Of a stretch of DNA of 24,231 nucleotides, positions 10,150 through 16,972 are shown in pieces. Position numbers and translations under genes: made by a program. Source of the DNA: AC-37 sp036386455 (GTDB taxonomy: Bacteria > Actinomycetota > Thermoleophilia > Solirubrobacterales > Thermoleophilaceae); contig DASVVS010000026.1 of assembly GCA_036386455.1 (NCBI GenBank), positions 1-24,231 on the forward strand, written 5' to 3'. Numbering within the stretch: the stretch's first letter is position 1; each line of letters begins with the position of its first letter. Below the pieces are notes generated by a model that was given only the letters and a program-made list of their open reading frames with translations, searched no databases and had not been told where the DNA came from.

Positions 10150-10386
10150 ATGGCGGCCTCAGTTTCCCTCACCGCAATCTACGAGCCTGTCGAGAACGGC
10201 TGGGTTCAGGCTCGTCTGAGAGAGATCCCCGCCGTGATCACGTGTGCGCCCACTCGCGACGAAGCGGAGGAGCTTCTCCTGGACGCGATGCGCGAGTACC
10301 TGCTCTCGCTCGTCGAAACCGATGTCGACACAAGCGCCGAGAACGGACGCGAGGGTCACGTGGACATCACCCTGGAGACGAGCTAG
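10150..10386 (+). CDS. hicB: HicB-type antitoxin, single domain
   Basis: 78 residues. HicB antitoxins bind and block HicA. The sequence has the HicB core: VSLTAIYEPVENGWVQARL, then EIPAVITCAPTRDEAEELLL and a helix DAMREYLLSLVET. The fold is the degenerate RNase H-like domain of the family. There is no C-terminal ribbon-helix-helix or HTH domain, so it should not bind DNA by itself. No Shine-Dalgarno is seen. TACGCT six bases before the ATG suggests a leaderless transcript. Normally hicB touches hicA on the same strand, but here it diverges from the winged-helix/hicA pair. It could alternatively be an orphan HicB-like protein unrelated to this HicA. It has the same A/T-richer codon use as the other two islet genes. 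Confidence 0.8.
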   Translation: MAASVSLTAIYEPVENGWVQARLREIPAVITCAPTRDEAEELLLDAMREYLLSLVETDVDTSAENGREGHVDITLETS

Positions 10387-10391
10387 CGGGA

Positions 10392-10403
10392 GACGGGGCC
10401 GTC
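10392..10403. terminator. Convergent hairpin GACGGGGCCGTC
   Basis: A perfect inverted repeat (GACGG/CCGTC, two-base centre) lies in the 15-bp gap between hicB and the convergent transporter gene and runs into the latter's stop codon. No U-tract is present. It is a possible bidirectional terminator, weakly supported. Confidence 0.3.
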
Positions 10404-11277
10404 ACCCCTCCGGCAGCGGGCGCGGCGGGCGCAGGCGCGGCAGCAGCTCGACCGCCACTATCGCGGCCATGATCAGCGCCGCTCCGCTCCAGGCGAGGGC
10501 GGACAGGCGCTCGTCGTTCAGCAGGAACCCGAACAGGCCCGCGAAGGCGGGCTCGCTCGCCAGGATCAGCGCCGTGCGCTCCGGCGAGGCGTGCTGCTGC
10601 GCGTAGGTCTGGACGAAGAAGCCGAGGGCGCTCGCTACCACGGCGGTGACGGCGAGCGCGAGCCAGACGTCGCCGCCGCGCGGCACCTCGAGCTCGCCTC
10701 CCACACCGGCGACGAGCGTGCAGAAGACGCCGCAGAGCGCGAGCTGCACGACCAGCAGCGCGCCCGCGTCGTGCAGGGCGGCCGCCCGGCCGGTGGCGAG
10801 GATGTGGCCGGAGAACGAGATGGCGCAGAGCAGGACCAGGCCGTCGCCCGAGTTGAAGCCCTCGGTTCCCGACAGGAGGTAGAGCCCCGCCGCCGACACG
10901 GCGGCCGCGGCCCAGGCGATGCCGCCGATCCGCTCGCGCAGCACGACCGCCGCGAGCAGCGGGGTGATCACCACGAACAGCCCGGTGATGAAGCCCGCGT
11001 TGGAGGAGGTGGTGCGCTCGAGGCCGAGGGTCTGGAAGACGTAGCCGGCGGTCAGGAAGACGCCCATGACCGCGCCCGCGATCCAGCCCTCGCGCGAGAG
11101 CTGCCCGAGCTGGCGGCGGAAGACGATCGCGACGATGACCGCCGCCGCGAGGAAGCGATAGCCGAGGAACGGCATCGTCGGCAGCTTCTCTATGGCGTCC
11201 TGGACCATCGGGAAGGTGAGGCCCCAGACCGCGGCGATCCCGATGAGGGAGAGCTCTGAGACGCGGGCGCGGCTCAC
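10402..11277 (-). CDS. EamA/DMT-family membrane transporter
   Basis: 291 residues, hydrophobic throughout, with about ten membrane helices in two EamA repeats. The first repeat has the hallmark AAVWGLTFPMVQDAI and GYRFLAAAVIVAI. The second ends with FFVQTYAQQHASPERTALILASEPAFAGLFGF, the typical DMT helix 8-9 signature. Members export amino acids or metabolites; the substrate cannot be told. I choose the GTG at 11277 because it overlaps the endonuclease III stop codon by four bases (GTGA) and directly precedes the first EamA helix. The gene is translationally coupled to nth, though the two functions are unrelated. Confidence 0.9.
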   Translation of the reverse strand: MSRARVSELSLIGIAAVWGLTFPMVQDAIEKLPTMPFLGYRFLAAAVIVAIVFRRQLGQLSREGWIAGAVMGVFLTAGYVFQTLGLERTTSSNAGFITGLFVVITPLLAAVVLRERIGGIAWAAAAVSAAGLYLLSGTEGFNSGDGLVLLCAISFSGHILATGRAAALHDAGALLVVQLALCGVFCTLVAGVGGELEVPRGGDVWLALAVTAVVASALGFFVQTYAQQHASPERTALILASEPAFAGLFGFLLNDERLSALAWSGAALIMAAIVAVELLPRLRPPRPLPEG

Positions 11278-12011
11278 GCGCGGGCGGAGCCCCGCGTCTT
11301 GGCGGAGCCGCGGGCGGCAGGGGTTGCGCCCCGCACGAGCTCCTTCCCCGCCGGGCAGAGCGACAGCAGCGGGCACTCGCGGCAGCGCGGCGAGCGGGCG
11401 TGGCAGATGCGCCGCCCGTGCCTGATGAGCGCCACGTGCGCCTCGTAGGGGTCGGAGCCGGCGGCCAGCCGCAGCATCTCGTCGTGCGCCTCGTCGAGCG
11501 GGGCGTTCGCTCGCCAGAGCCCGAGCCGCGTGCCCACGCGGTAGACGTGGGTGTCGACCGGCACGTCCGGGCGCGCGTACGAGAACAGCAACACGCACGC
11601 GGCGGTCTTGCGCCCCACGCCCGGCAGGGCGCAGAGGTAGTCGCGCGCCTCCTCGAGCGGCGCCTCCTCGAGCCAGCCGAGGTCGTCGTCGCCGATCGCG
11701 CGCAGGATCTCCCGGATCCGCACCGCCTTCGTGGGGGCGAGGCCCCCCGGACGGATGGCGTCCTCGACCTCCGCGATCGGCGCGTCGCGCACCTCGGCCC
11801 AGGTGGCGAAGCGCTCGCGCAGGCGCGCGTAGGCGACGTCGCGGTTGCGGTCGTTCGTGTTCTGCGAGAGGACCGTGAGCACGAGCTCGTCGACCGGCGC
11901 GCGGTGGGCCAGCGGCACGGGCCGGCCGTAGGCCTCGCGCAGGCGCTCGAGCACGAGCCGGAAGCGCTTGGGCGTGGCGGTGGACGGTCGGGCGGTCGCG
12001 GCGCGCGGCAT
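11274..12011 (-). CDS. nth: Endonuclease III-family DNA glycosylase/AP lyase
   Basis: 245 residues. Endonuclease III removes oxidised pyrimidines and cuts abasic sites in base-excision repair. The helix-hairpin-helix LPGVGRKTA lies at 129-137 with the catalytic lysine at about 135, and the catalytic aspartate in PVDTHVYRVG at about 153. The [4Fe-4S] loop C-x6-C-x2-C-x5-C at 203-219 is intact. An unusual SQNTND replaces the common SAQTTD at the substrate pocket, so substrate preference may differ. The ATG at 12011 is chosen; longer in-frame starts run into the divergent lipoprotein gene. No Shine-Dalgarno is seen, but TACCTT lies seven bases upstream, suggesting a leaderless transcript. Confidence 0.92.
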   Translation of the reverse strand: MPRAATARPSTATPKRFRLVLERLREAYGRPVPLAHRAPVDELVLTVLSQNTNDRNRDVAYARLRERFATWAEVRDAPIAEVEDAIRPGGLAPTKAVRIREILRAIGDDDLGWLEEAPLEEARDYLCALPGVGRKTAACVLLFSYARPDVPVDTHVYRVGTRLGLWRANAPLDEAHDEMLRLAAGSDPYEAHVALIRHGRRICHARSPRCRECPLLSLCPAGKELVRGATPAARGSAKTRGSARA

Positions 12012-12029
12012 CCGTGGAAAGGTACGTGC

Positions 12030-12878
12030 GTGAGGCGAGTGACGATCGCGGTCTCCGCCGCCCTGGCCTGCGCCGCCGCGACGGGTTGCGGCGGGGACGA
12101 CGGTCCCGACCGCAAGGCGATCCAGGACGGCGTGCGCACGACGATCGAGCGGGGACCGCTGCGGGTGAGCTTCAGGGGCACGGTCCGCGTAGGCGACGGG
12201 CGGACCCTCACCTTCAGAGGCGGCGGCCACGACCATCCCGCCAAGCGGAGCTTCGAGCTGACGACGGCGTCCGGCGATTTCGCTCAGGCGGTCCCCGGGA
12301 CGTCAGCGCCCGACTTCGACACCAAGATCGTCAAGCTCGGCGCCGTGTACCACGTCTCGTCGCCGCGGATCGGGAAACGCGGGCAGTGGCTCCGGCTCGA
12401 CATCAGCGAGTTCACGGAGGGCGACGCGGCCGCGGCCCGGGTGCTCGCTCAGAGCCACCAGTCCACCTCCGCCCAGATCCTCGACTACGCGGCTGCCGCC
12501 GAGACGGACGAGGAGGTGGGGCAGGAACGGGTCGGAGGCGTCGAGACGACTCGCTACAGGGGGACCGTGCACATCGCCGAGGTCGCCCGGCACGTACCGG
12601 CGGCCGAGCGCGCCGCGGTGGCCGACAATGCGGCGACGCTGCGCACGGCGACGGGCAAGGCGACCATGCCGATCGAGGTCTGGCTCGACCGCGACGGGCT
12701 CATGCGCCGGGGCCGCCTGAGCTACACGCTCGTGAGGGGCCCCGTCAGCGGAGGCGCCTTCAGGGCGACGCTGACGCTCGAGGGTCACTTCTCCGAGCAC
12801 GGGCGCCCGGTCGACATCCGTGCGCCGCGCGGCGAGATGCTGACGCTGGACGACCTCGCGAAGCGGGCGCCGGAGTGA
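12030..12878 (+). CDS. Putative lipoprotein, LppX/LprG-like
   Basis: 282 residues from the GTG at 12030, with GGAAAGG seven bases upstream. The signal peptide (VRRVTIAVSAALACAAATGC) ends in a lipobox with Cys20. A glycine/aspartate linker leads into a beta-rich domain that resembles actinobacterial LppX/LprA/F/G lipid-carrier lipoproteins: repeated long strands (GGHDHPAKRSFELTTASG, KLGAVYHVSS), then a helix. The C-terminal half includes MPIEVWLDRDGLMRRGRLSY, a common segment of this group. It should be anchored outside the membrane. The stop overlaps the next gene by four bases (GTGA). Only 18 bp separate its start from the divergent nth start. The family match is by resemblance. Confidence 0.75.
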   Translation: MRRVTIAVSAALACAAATGCGGDDGPDRKAIQDGVRTTIERGPLRVSFRGTVRVGDGRTLTFRGGGHDHPAKRSFELTTASGDFAQAVPGTSAPDFDTKIVKLGAVYHVSSPRIGKRGQWLRLDISEFTEGDAAAARVLAQSHQSTSAQILDYAAAAETDEEVGQERVGGVETTRYRGTVHIAEVARHVPAAERAAVADNAATLRTATGKATMPIEVWLDRDGLMRRGRLSYTLVRGPVSGGAFRATLTLEGHFSEHGRPVDIRAPRGEMLTLDDLAKRAPE

Positions 12879-13702
12879 ACCGCCGTGAGGCGAAGATCGG
12901 CGGGATCGACGCCGTCTGGCTCGAGGCGGGGGACCCGAGCGGCGCGGAGGGTGCCGGCGCCACCCCGATCCTCTACGTGCACGGCGTGCCCAACTCGGGC
13001 CGCATGTGGCGGCCGTTCCTGGAGCGCACCGGCGGGATCGCGCCCGACCTCCCCGGCTTCGGCGAGTCCGGCAAGCCGGCCGGGTTCGACTACTCGATCT
13101 CCGGCTACGGCGACTGGCTCGAGGCGTTCGTGGACGAGCTGGGACTCGAGCGCTTCGCCCTCGCGATGCACGACTGGGGAGCGGTCGGGCTGGAGCTCGC
13201 GCAGCGGCGGCCGGAGGCGATCGAGCGGATGGTGCTGATCGACCTCGTGCCGTTCCTGCCCGGCTACCGCTGGCACCGCACCGCGCGGATCTGGCGGACG
13301 CCCGTGGCCGGCGAGCTGTTCATGGGCTCGAGCACGAGGTGGGCGACCAAGCGCTGGCTGCGGATGGAGAAGGCCCTGCTGCCCGAGCACGTCGACGGGT
13401 TCGTGGACGAGGCCTGGGAGCACTTCGACCACGGCACCCAGCGCGCGATCCTGAAGCTCTACCGCTCGGCGCCGCCTGACGTGCTCGAACGCGCGGGCGA
13501 TCGCCTCGGCGGGATCGAGGCGCCGTCGCTCATCCTCTGGGGTGAGGACGACCACTTCCTGCCGAACCGCTTCGCGCACGCGTACGCGGAGGCGCTGGGC
13601 GGCGAGACGCGCGTGGAGATCGTGCCCGGCGGGGTCCACTGGCTCTGGCTCGAGCGGCCGCACACGCTCGACACGGTCGTGGACTTCCTGGCCGCGGACT
13701 AG
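12875..13702 (+). CDS. Alpha/beta hydrolase with Asp nucleophile (epoxide hydrolase/dehalogenase type)
   Basis: 275 residues starting at the GTG that overlaps the lipoprotein stop. The fold landmarks are the oxyanion loop HGVPNSGRMW (36-45), the nucleophile elbow MHDWGAVG with Asp100, an acid in WGEDDHFLP (about Asp226) and His255 in GGVHWLWLERP. An Asp nucleophile in an HDWG context is typical of haloalkane dehalogenases and epoxide hydrolases rather than esterases. The residue after the oxyanion HG is Val, not the Asn or Glu that stabilises halide in known dehalogenases, so epoxide hydrolase is the better guess. The cap domain is about 125-200. The substrate is unknown. Confidence 0.88.
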   Translation: MNRREAKIGGIDAVWLEAGDPSGAEGAGATPILYVHGVPNSGRMWRPFLERTGGIAPDLPGFGESGKPAGFDYSISGYGDWLEAFVDELGLERFALAMHDWGAVGLELAQRRPEAIERMVLIDLVPFLPGYRWHRTARIWRTPVAGELFMGSSTRWATKRWLRMEKALLPEHVDGFVDEAWEHFDHGTQRAILKLYRSAPPDVLERAGDRLGGIEAPSLILWGEDDHFLPNRFAHAYAEALGGETRVEIVPGGVHWLWLERPHTLDTVVDFLAAD

Positions 13703-13714
13703 CCTCTGGACGCG

Positions 13715-15394
13715 ATGCCGTCATCCGCTCCGGCAACCGCGCCGGCGCCGGAGGCGACGAGGGGCCGGTCCGCCAATGGCGGGCCGCCGGCCGGCAGCGC
13801 GGCGGCGGACCGCCGCCGCGAGCTGGCCTGGCGCCTGGCCCCGATCGTCGTCTCCGCGCTGGTCTCGCTCGTCTACGTGCTCGTCGAGCCGCGTACCGTC
13901 GACTACGCCGCCGGCGCGTACCGGGCGTTCCTGTTCGGCGAGGAGGGGCTCGCCCTGTGGAACGGCAACTGGTACAGCGGCCACCACGTCCTCGGCTACA
14001 GCGTGCTGTTCCCGCCGCTGGCCTGGCTGCTCGGGCCGCGAGTGCTCGGGGCGCTGTGCGCCGTCGTCTCCGCCTGGCTGTTCGAGCGAATCGTGCGCGG
14101 GCACTTCGGCGACCGCGGCCGCTGGCCGGCGCTCTGGTTCGGCCTCGCCTCGACCGCGCCGCTGTGGTCCGGCCGGATCCCGTTCCTGTTCGGCGCGACG
14201 ATCGGCCTGGGCGCCGTGCTCGCGCTCCAGCGCGAGCGCCGCGGGCTGGCCGTGCTGCTGGCGCTCGCGTGCGGTCTGGGGAGCCCCGTGGCCGGGCTGT
14301 TCCTGGGCATGGTGGCGACCGCTTACGGAGCCGCGGCGCGGCGCGAGCGGTGGAGGGTCGCGGCGGGGATGGTGGCCGCCGCCGTGCTTCCCGCGATCCT
14401 GATCGCGCTGGCCTTCTCGAGCGACGGCCGCGAGCCGTTCCAGGTCTCGACCTTCTGGCCGCTGCCGCTGCTCTCGCTCGGCTTCGCCCTCGCCGTGCCG
14501 CGCGAGCAGCGCGCACTGCGCATCGGCGGGGTCCTCTACGGGCTCGCGTGCATCGGCGCGTTCGTGATCGACACCCCGATGGGCGGGAATGCCGCCCGCC
14601 TCGGGGGCCTCGTGGGGGGCCCGGTGCTGCTCGCGGCGCTGCTCGCGGGCCCGCGCCCGCTCGGGCGGCCCGTCGCCGCGCTCGCCGCCCTCACGCTCGC
14701 CGGCTTCGCCTTCATCCAGTGGTCGCCGCCGGTGCGCGACTCGATCAAGGCGTTCGAGGACCCCTCGGTGGAAGCCGCCTACTACCGGCCGCTGAACGAG
14801 TTCCTGGACCGGCAGCCCGGTCCGATCGGCCGCGTGGAGATCCCGTTCACGCGCAGCCACTGGGAGGCCTACGAGGTCGGCCGCCACCACCCGCTCGCGC
14901 GCGGCTGGCTGCGCCAGCAGGACATCGAGCGCAACGGGCTCTTCTACGGCGGCACGCTGGACGGCCTGACGTACGCGGCCTGGCTGACCGAGCACGGCAT
15001 CCGCTGGGTCGCTCTGCCCGACGCCAAGCCCGACTACAGCGCCTACGACGAGCGCGCGCTGATCGAGGCCGGGCTCCCGTACCTGAGGATGCGCTGGCGC
15101 TCGGAGCACTGGCGCGTGTACGAGGTGACCCTGCCGAGCACGATGGTCGTGCCCCAGAACGGCGCCCGCTTCGAGCTGACCGAGCTCGGCCTGGACAGCC
15201 TCACCCTGCGCGCGAGCGGCCCCGGCGAGGCGACCGTCCGGATGGGCTGGTCCCAGTACTGGAAGCCGAGCGCAGGATGCGTCGAGCGCGACGGCGAATG
15301 GATCCGTGTGATCGCGGACCGCGCCGGGGAGATCCGGCTGTCGATGGGCTTCTCGCCGGAGCGGATCGTCCAGAGGGGCCGCCGATGCGCCTAG
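13715..15394 (+). CDS. Polytopic membrane protein, GT-C glycosyltransferase-like
   Basis: 559 residues. The N-terminal 35 are low-complexity, followed by about ten membrane helices to about residue 350 and then a soluble domain of about 200 residues. The first extracytoplasmic loop, VDYAAGAYRAFLFGEEGLALWNG, contains an acidic residue and aromatic motif where GT-C enzymes keep their catalytic Asp. WYSGHHVLGYSVLFPPLAWLLG follows. GT-C enzymes use polyprenyl-phosphate sugars outside the membrane. The soluble part starts with YYRPLNEFLDRQPGPIGRVEI, seen in related actinobacterial membrane proteins of unknown activity. The gene begins 12 bases after the hydrolase, with only a weak CTGGA ahead of the ATG. 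The assignment is by architecture, not by a diagnostic catalytic motif. Confidence 0.65.
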   Translation: MPSSAPATAPAPEATRGRSANGGPPAGSAAADRRRELAWRLAPIVVSALVSLVYVLVEPRTVDYAAGAYRAFLFGEEGLALWNGNWYSGHHVLGYSVLFPPLAWLLGPRVLGALCAVVSAWLFERIVRGHFGDRGRWPALWFGLASTAPLWSGRIPFLFGATIGLGAVLALQRERRGLAVLLALACGLGSPVAGLFLGMVATAYGAAARRERWRVAAGMVAAAVLPAILIALAFSSDGREPFQVSTFWPLPLLSLGFALAVPREQRALRIGGVLYGLACIGAFVIDTPMGGNAARLGGLVGGPVLLAALLAGPRPLGRPVAALAALTLAGFAFIQWSPPVRDSIKAFEDPSVEAAYYRPLNEFLDRQPGPIGRVEIPFTRSHWEAYEVGRHHPLARGWLRQQDIERNGLFYGGTLDGLTYAAWLTEHGIRWVALPDAKPDYSAYDERALIEAGLPYLRMRWRSEHWRVYEVTLPSTMVVPQNGARFELTELGLDSLTLRASGPGEATVRMGWSQYWKPSAGCVERDGEWIRVIADRAGEIRLSMGFSPERIVQRGRRCA

Positions 15395-15418
15395 CCACCC
15401 GCCGTCCCCGGTGCCTGA

Positions 15419-15448
15419 TTGGCGGTATTCCGACGCCTTGGTTAGGCT
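15419..15448 (+). promoter_or_regulatory. Promoter candidate for the inositol-lipid genes
   Basis: TTGGCG at 15419-15424 and TAGGCT at 15443-15448 are separated by 18 bp. The stretch is visibly richer in A/T at third positions than coding sequence, suggesting it is not coding. Transcription would begin a few bases before the GTG at 15459. Confidence 0.45.
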
Positions 15449-15458
15449 CTCCCTCGCC

Positions 15459-16241
15459 GTGATCCGCGCTTGGCAGATGAGCAGCCGGTGGCTGCCCCAG
15501 GGGTGGCTGGACGCCCTGCGTCAGCTCGTCCTCTTCGGAGGGGCCTATTACGCCTACCGGATCGTCCGGGGCTTCACCGACGGCGAAACGGCCACGGCCA
15601 CCGCCTTCGCGCACGCCCGTGAACTGGTGAGCGCCGAGCGCTCGCTGGGTGCCTTCTTCGAGCCGGGGCTGCAGGAGCTCGTCCTCAGCCAGGCATGGCT
15701 TCGCGACTTCGCCAACTTCATGTACGTGAACAGCCACTTCGTGATGACCACGACGTTCCTGATCTGGCTCTACCTGGCCCGCAACCACGCGTACTACTAC
15801 GTGCGGAACATGTTCATGATCGCCATGGGGCTGGCGCTGGCGCTGTACGCGCTCTACCCCACGGCCCCGCCGCGGCTCCTGCCGGAGTGGGGCTTCACGG
15901 ACACGGTGGCCGAGGCCGTCGGGCCCGCGGCGCAGAACACCGCGGAGGTGCTCTACAACCCGTATGCCGCCGTGCCCAGCATGCACGTCGCCTTCGCGCT
16001 GATGATCGCCATCCCGGCGATGAAGCTCGTCGGCAACCGCATGCTGCGCTACGCATGGGCCACCTACCCCGCGATCGTGACTTTCGTCGTAGTGGTGACC
16101 GCGAACCACTTCTGGCTCGACGCCGCGTTCGGCGCCGCCGTCGCGGGGGTCTCCGCGGTCACGGCGTCCGCCGCGCTCGGCCGGGCCCGACCCGAGGCAT
16201 GGGCATGGCGGCGCGCGGTACCCGCCGAGGCGGCGGCGTAG
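15459..16241 (+). CDS. PAP2-family (Aur1-like) phosphatase/transferase
   Basis: 260 residues, about six membrane helices. PAP2 enzymes remove or transfer a phosphate or phospho-head group at the membrane. The catalytic motifs are present: YPTAPPR (133-139), PSMHVAF with His176, and NHFWLD with His217 and Asp221. The YPTAPPR variant and the spacing match the subgroup containing inositol-phosphoryl-ceramide synthase Aur1. A GTG at 15411 would add 16 residues, but those codons look non-coding and overlap a promoter; an ATG at 15477 is also possible. The 3' end overlaps the phosphatidyltransferase gene and ino1 follows. Dephosphorylation of phosphatidylinositol phosphate, or a phosphoinositol transfer, is a sensible guess (inference). 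Confidence 0.85.
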   Translation: MIRAWQMSSRWLPQGWLDALRQLVLFGGAYYAYRIVRGFTDGETATATAFAHARELVSAERSLGAFFEPGLQELVLSQAWLRDFANFMYVNSHFVMTTTFLIWLYLARNHAYYYVRNMFMIAMGLALALYALYPTAPPRLLPEWGFTDTVAEAVGPAAQNTAEVLYNPYAAVPSMHVAFALMIAIPAMKLVGNRMLRYAWATYPAIVTFVVVVTANHFWLDAAFGAAVAGVSAVTASAALGRARPEAWAWRRAVPAEAAA

Positions 16242-16894
16242 CCACCGCCGGAAACGGGCCGCAGCGCCCCTCCGAGGTGCGCACCGTCGCGGACGCGCGG
16301 GTGCTCGCCCGCAACCGCCTGATCGAGTCGCGGCTCACGCCGAACGCGATCTCGATGGCGGGGCTCGTCGGCAACGTGATCGCCGCCGTGCTCGTGACCC
16401 AGCGCCTCTTCTTCCTGGCCGGGATCGCGTTCATCCTCGGCTCGGTGATGGACACGCTCGACGGGCGCTACTCGCGCATGTCGGGCAAGGGCACCGCGTT
16501 CGGCGCGTTCCTCGACTCCACGCTCGACCGGCTCGAGGAGGGAATCGTGCTGGCGGCGATCGCCGCGTACTTCTCCTCCCGCGGCGACGACCTGGCCGTG
16601 GCCGCCGTCGTGGTGACCGTCCTGGGCTCGCTGATGGTGAGCTACACCCGCGCCCGCGCCGAGGCGCTCGGGGTCGAGTGCAAGGTCGGCCTCGCGACGC
16701 GCCCCGTGAGGGTCGTTATCCTCTCCGCAGGCTTGCTGTTCGCGAGGGGGGCGTCGCTCGGCGACTTCGAGCTGCTGGCACCGGCCATCTACGTGATGGC
16801 GATCCTGACGAGTTTCACGGTGCTCCAGCGGGTACTCCATGTCCGAGCGGCGCTCAACCGCGCCGACGAGGGCCTCTCCGCACCCACCGCGTAA
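16205..16894 (+). CDS. CDP-alcohol phosphatidyltransferase, probable phosphatidylinositol-phosphate synthase
   Basis: 229 residues, about six membrane helices. The family motif is complete: Asp83-x2-Asp86-Gly87-x2-Ser90-Arg91-x8-Gly100-x3-Asp104-x3-Asp108 (DTLDGRYSR through FLDSTLD). The usual Ala before Arg is Ser, a mild change. The enzyme joins CDP-diacylglycerol to an alcohol or alcohol phosphate. With ino1 downstream, inositol-3-phosphate is the likely acceptor, giving phosphatidylinositol phosphate as in mycobacteria; PgsA-like glycerol phosphate use cannot be excluded. I choose the ATG at 16205, with GAGG seven bases upstream. It overlaps the PAP2 gene by 37 bp, so they are co-translated. 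An ATG at 16199 sits too close to the Shine-Dalgarno. Confidence 0.88.
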   Translation: MAARGTRRGGGVATAGNGPQRPSEVRTVADARVLARNRLIESRLTPNAISMAGLVGNVIAAVLVTQRLFFLAGIAFILGSVMDTLDGRYSRMSGKGTAFGAFLDSTLDRLEEGIVLAAIAAYFSSRGDDLAVAAVVVTVLGSLMVSYTRARAEALGVECKVGLATRPVRVVILSAGLLFARGASLGDFELLAPAIYVMAILTSFTVLQRVLHVRAALNRADEGLSAPTA

Positions 16895-16972
16895 CCAGCG
16901 GAAGCTGCGGGGTTCATTTAGCCTGCTCGACCCCCGGGCGCAGCCGCGCGCCACTACAGGAGGACCGAAATC

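Noticed and set aside
8880..10401. Integrative element ends around the hic islet
   Set aside because: No direct repeats, integrase, transposase or tRNA found at the borders, so only composition supports transfer.
11400..12029. Upstream extension of the lipoprotein frame
   Set aside because: It runs antisense through nth. The lipobox signal peptide fixes the real start at 12030.
12012..12236. Upstream extension of nth by 75 residues
   Set aside because: The extra residues are antisense to the lipoprotein gene and unlike any endonuclease III N-terminus.
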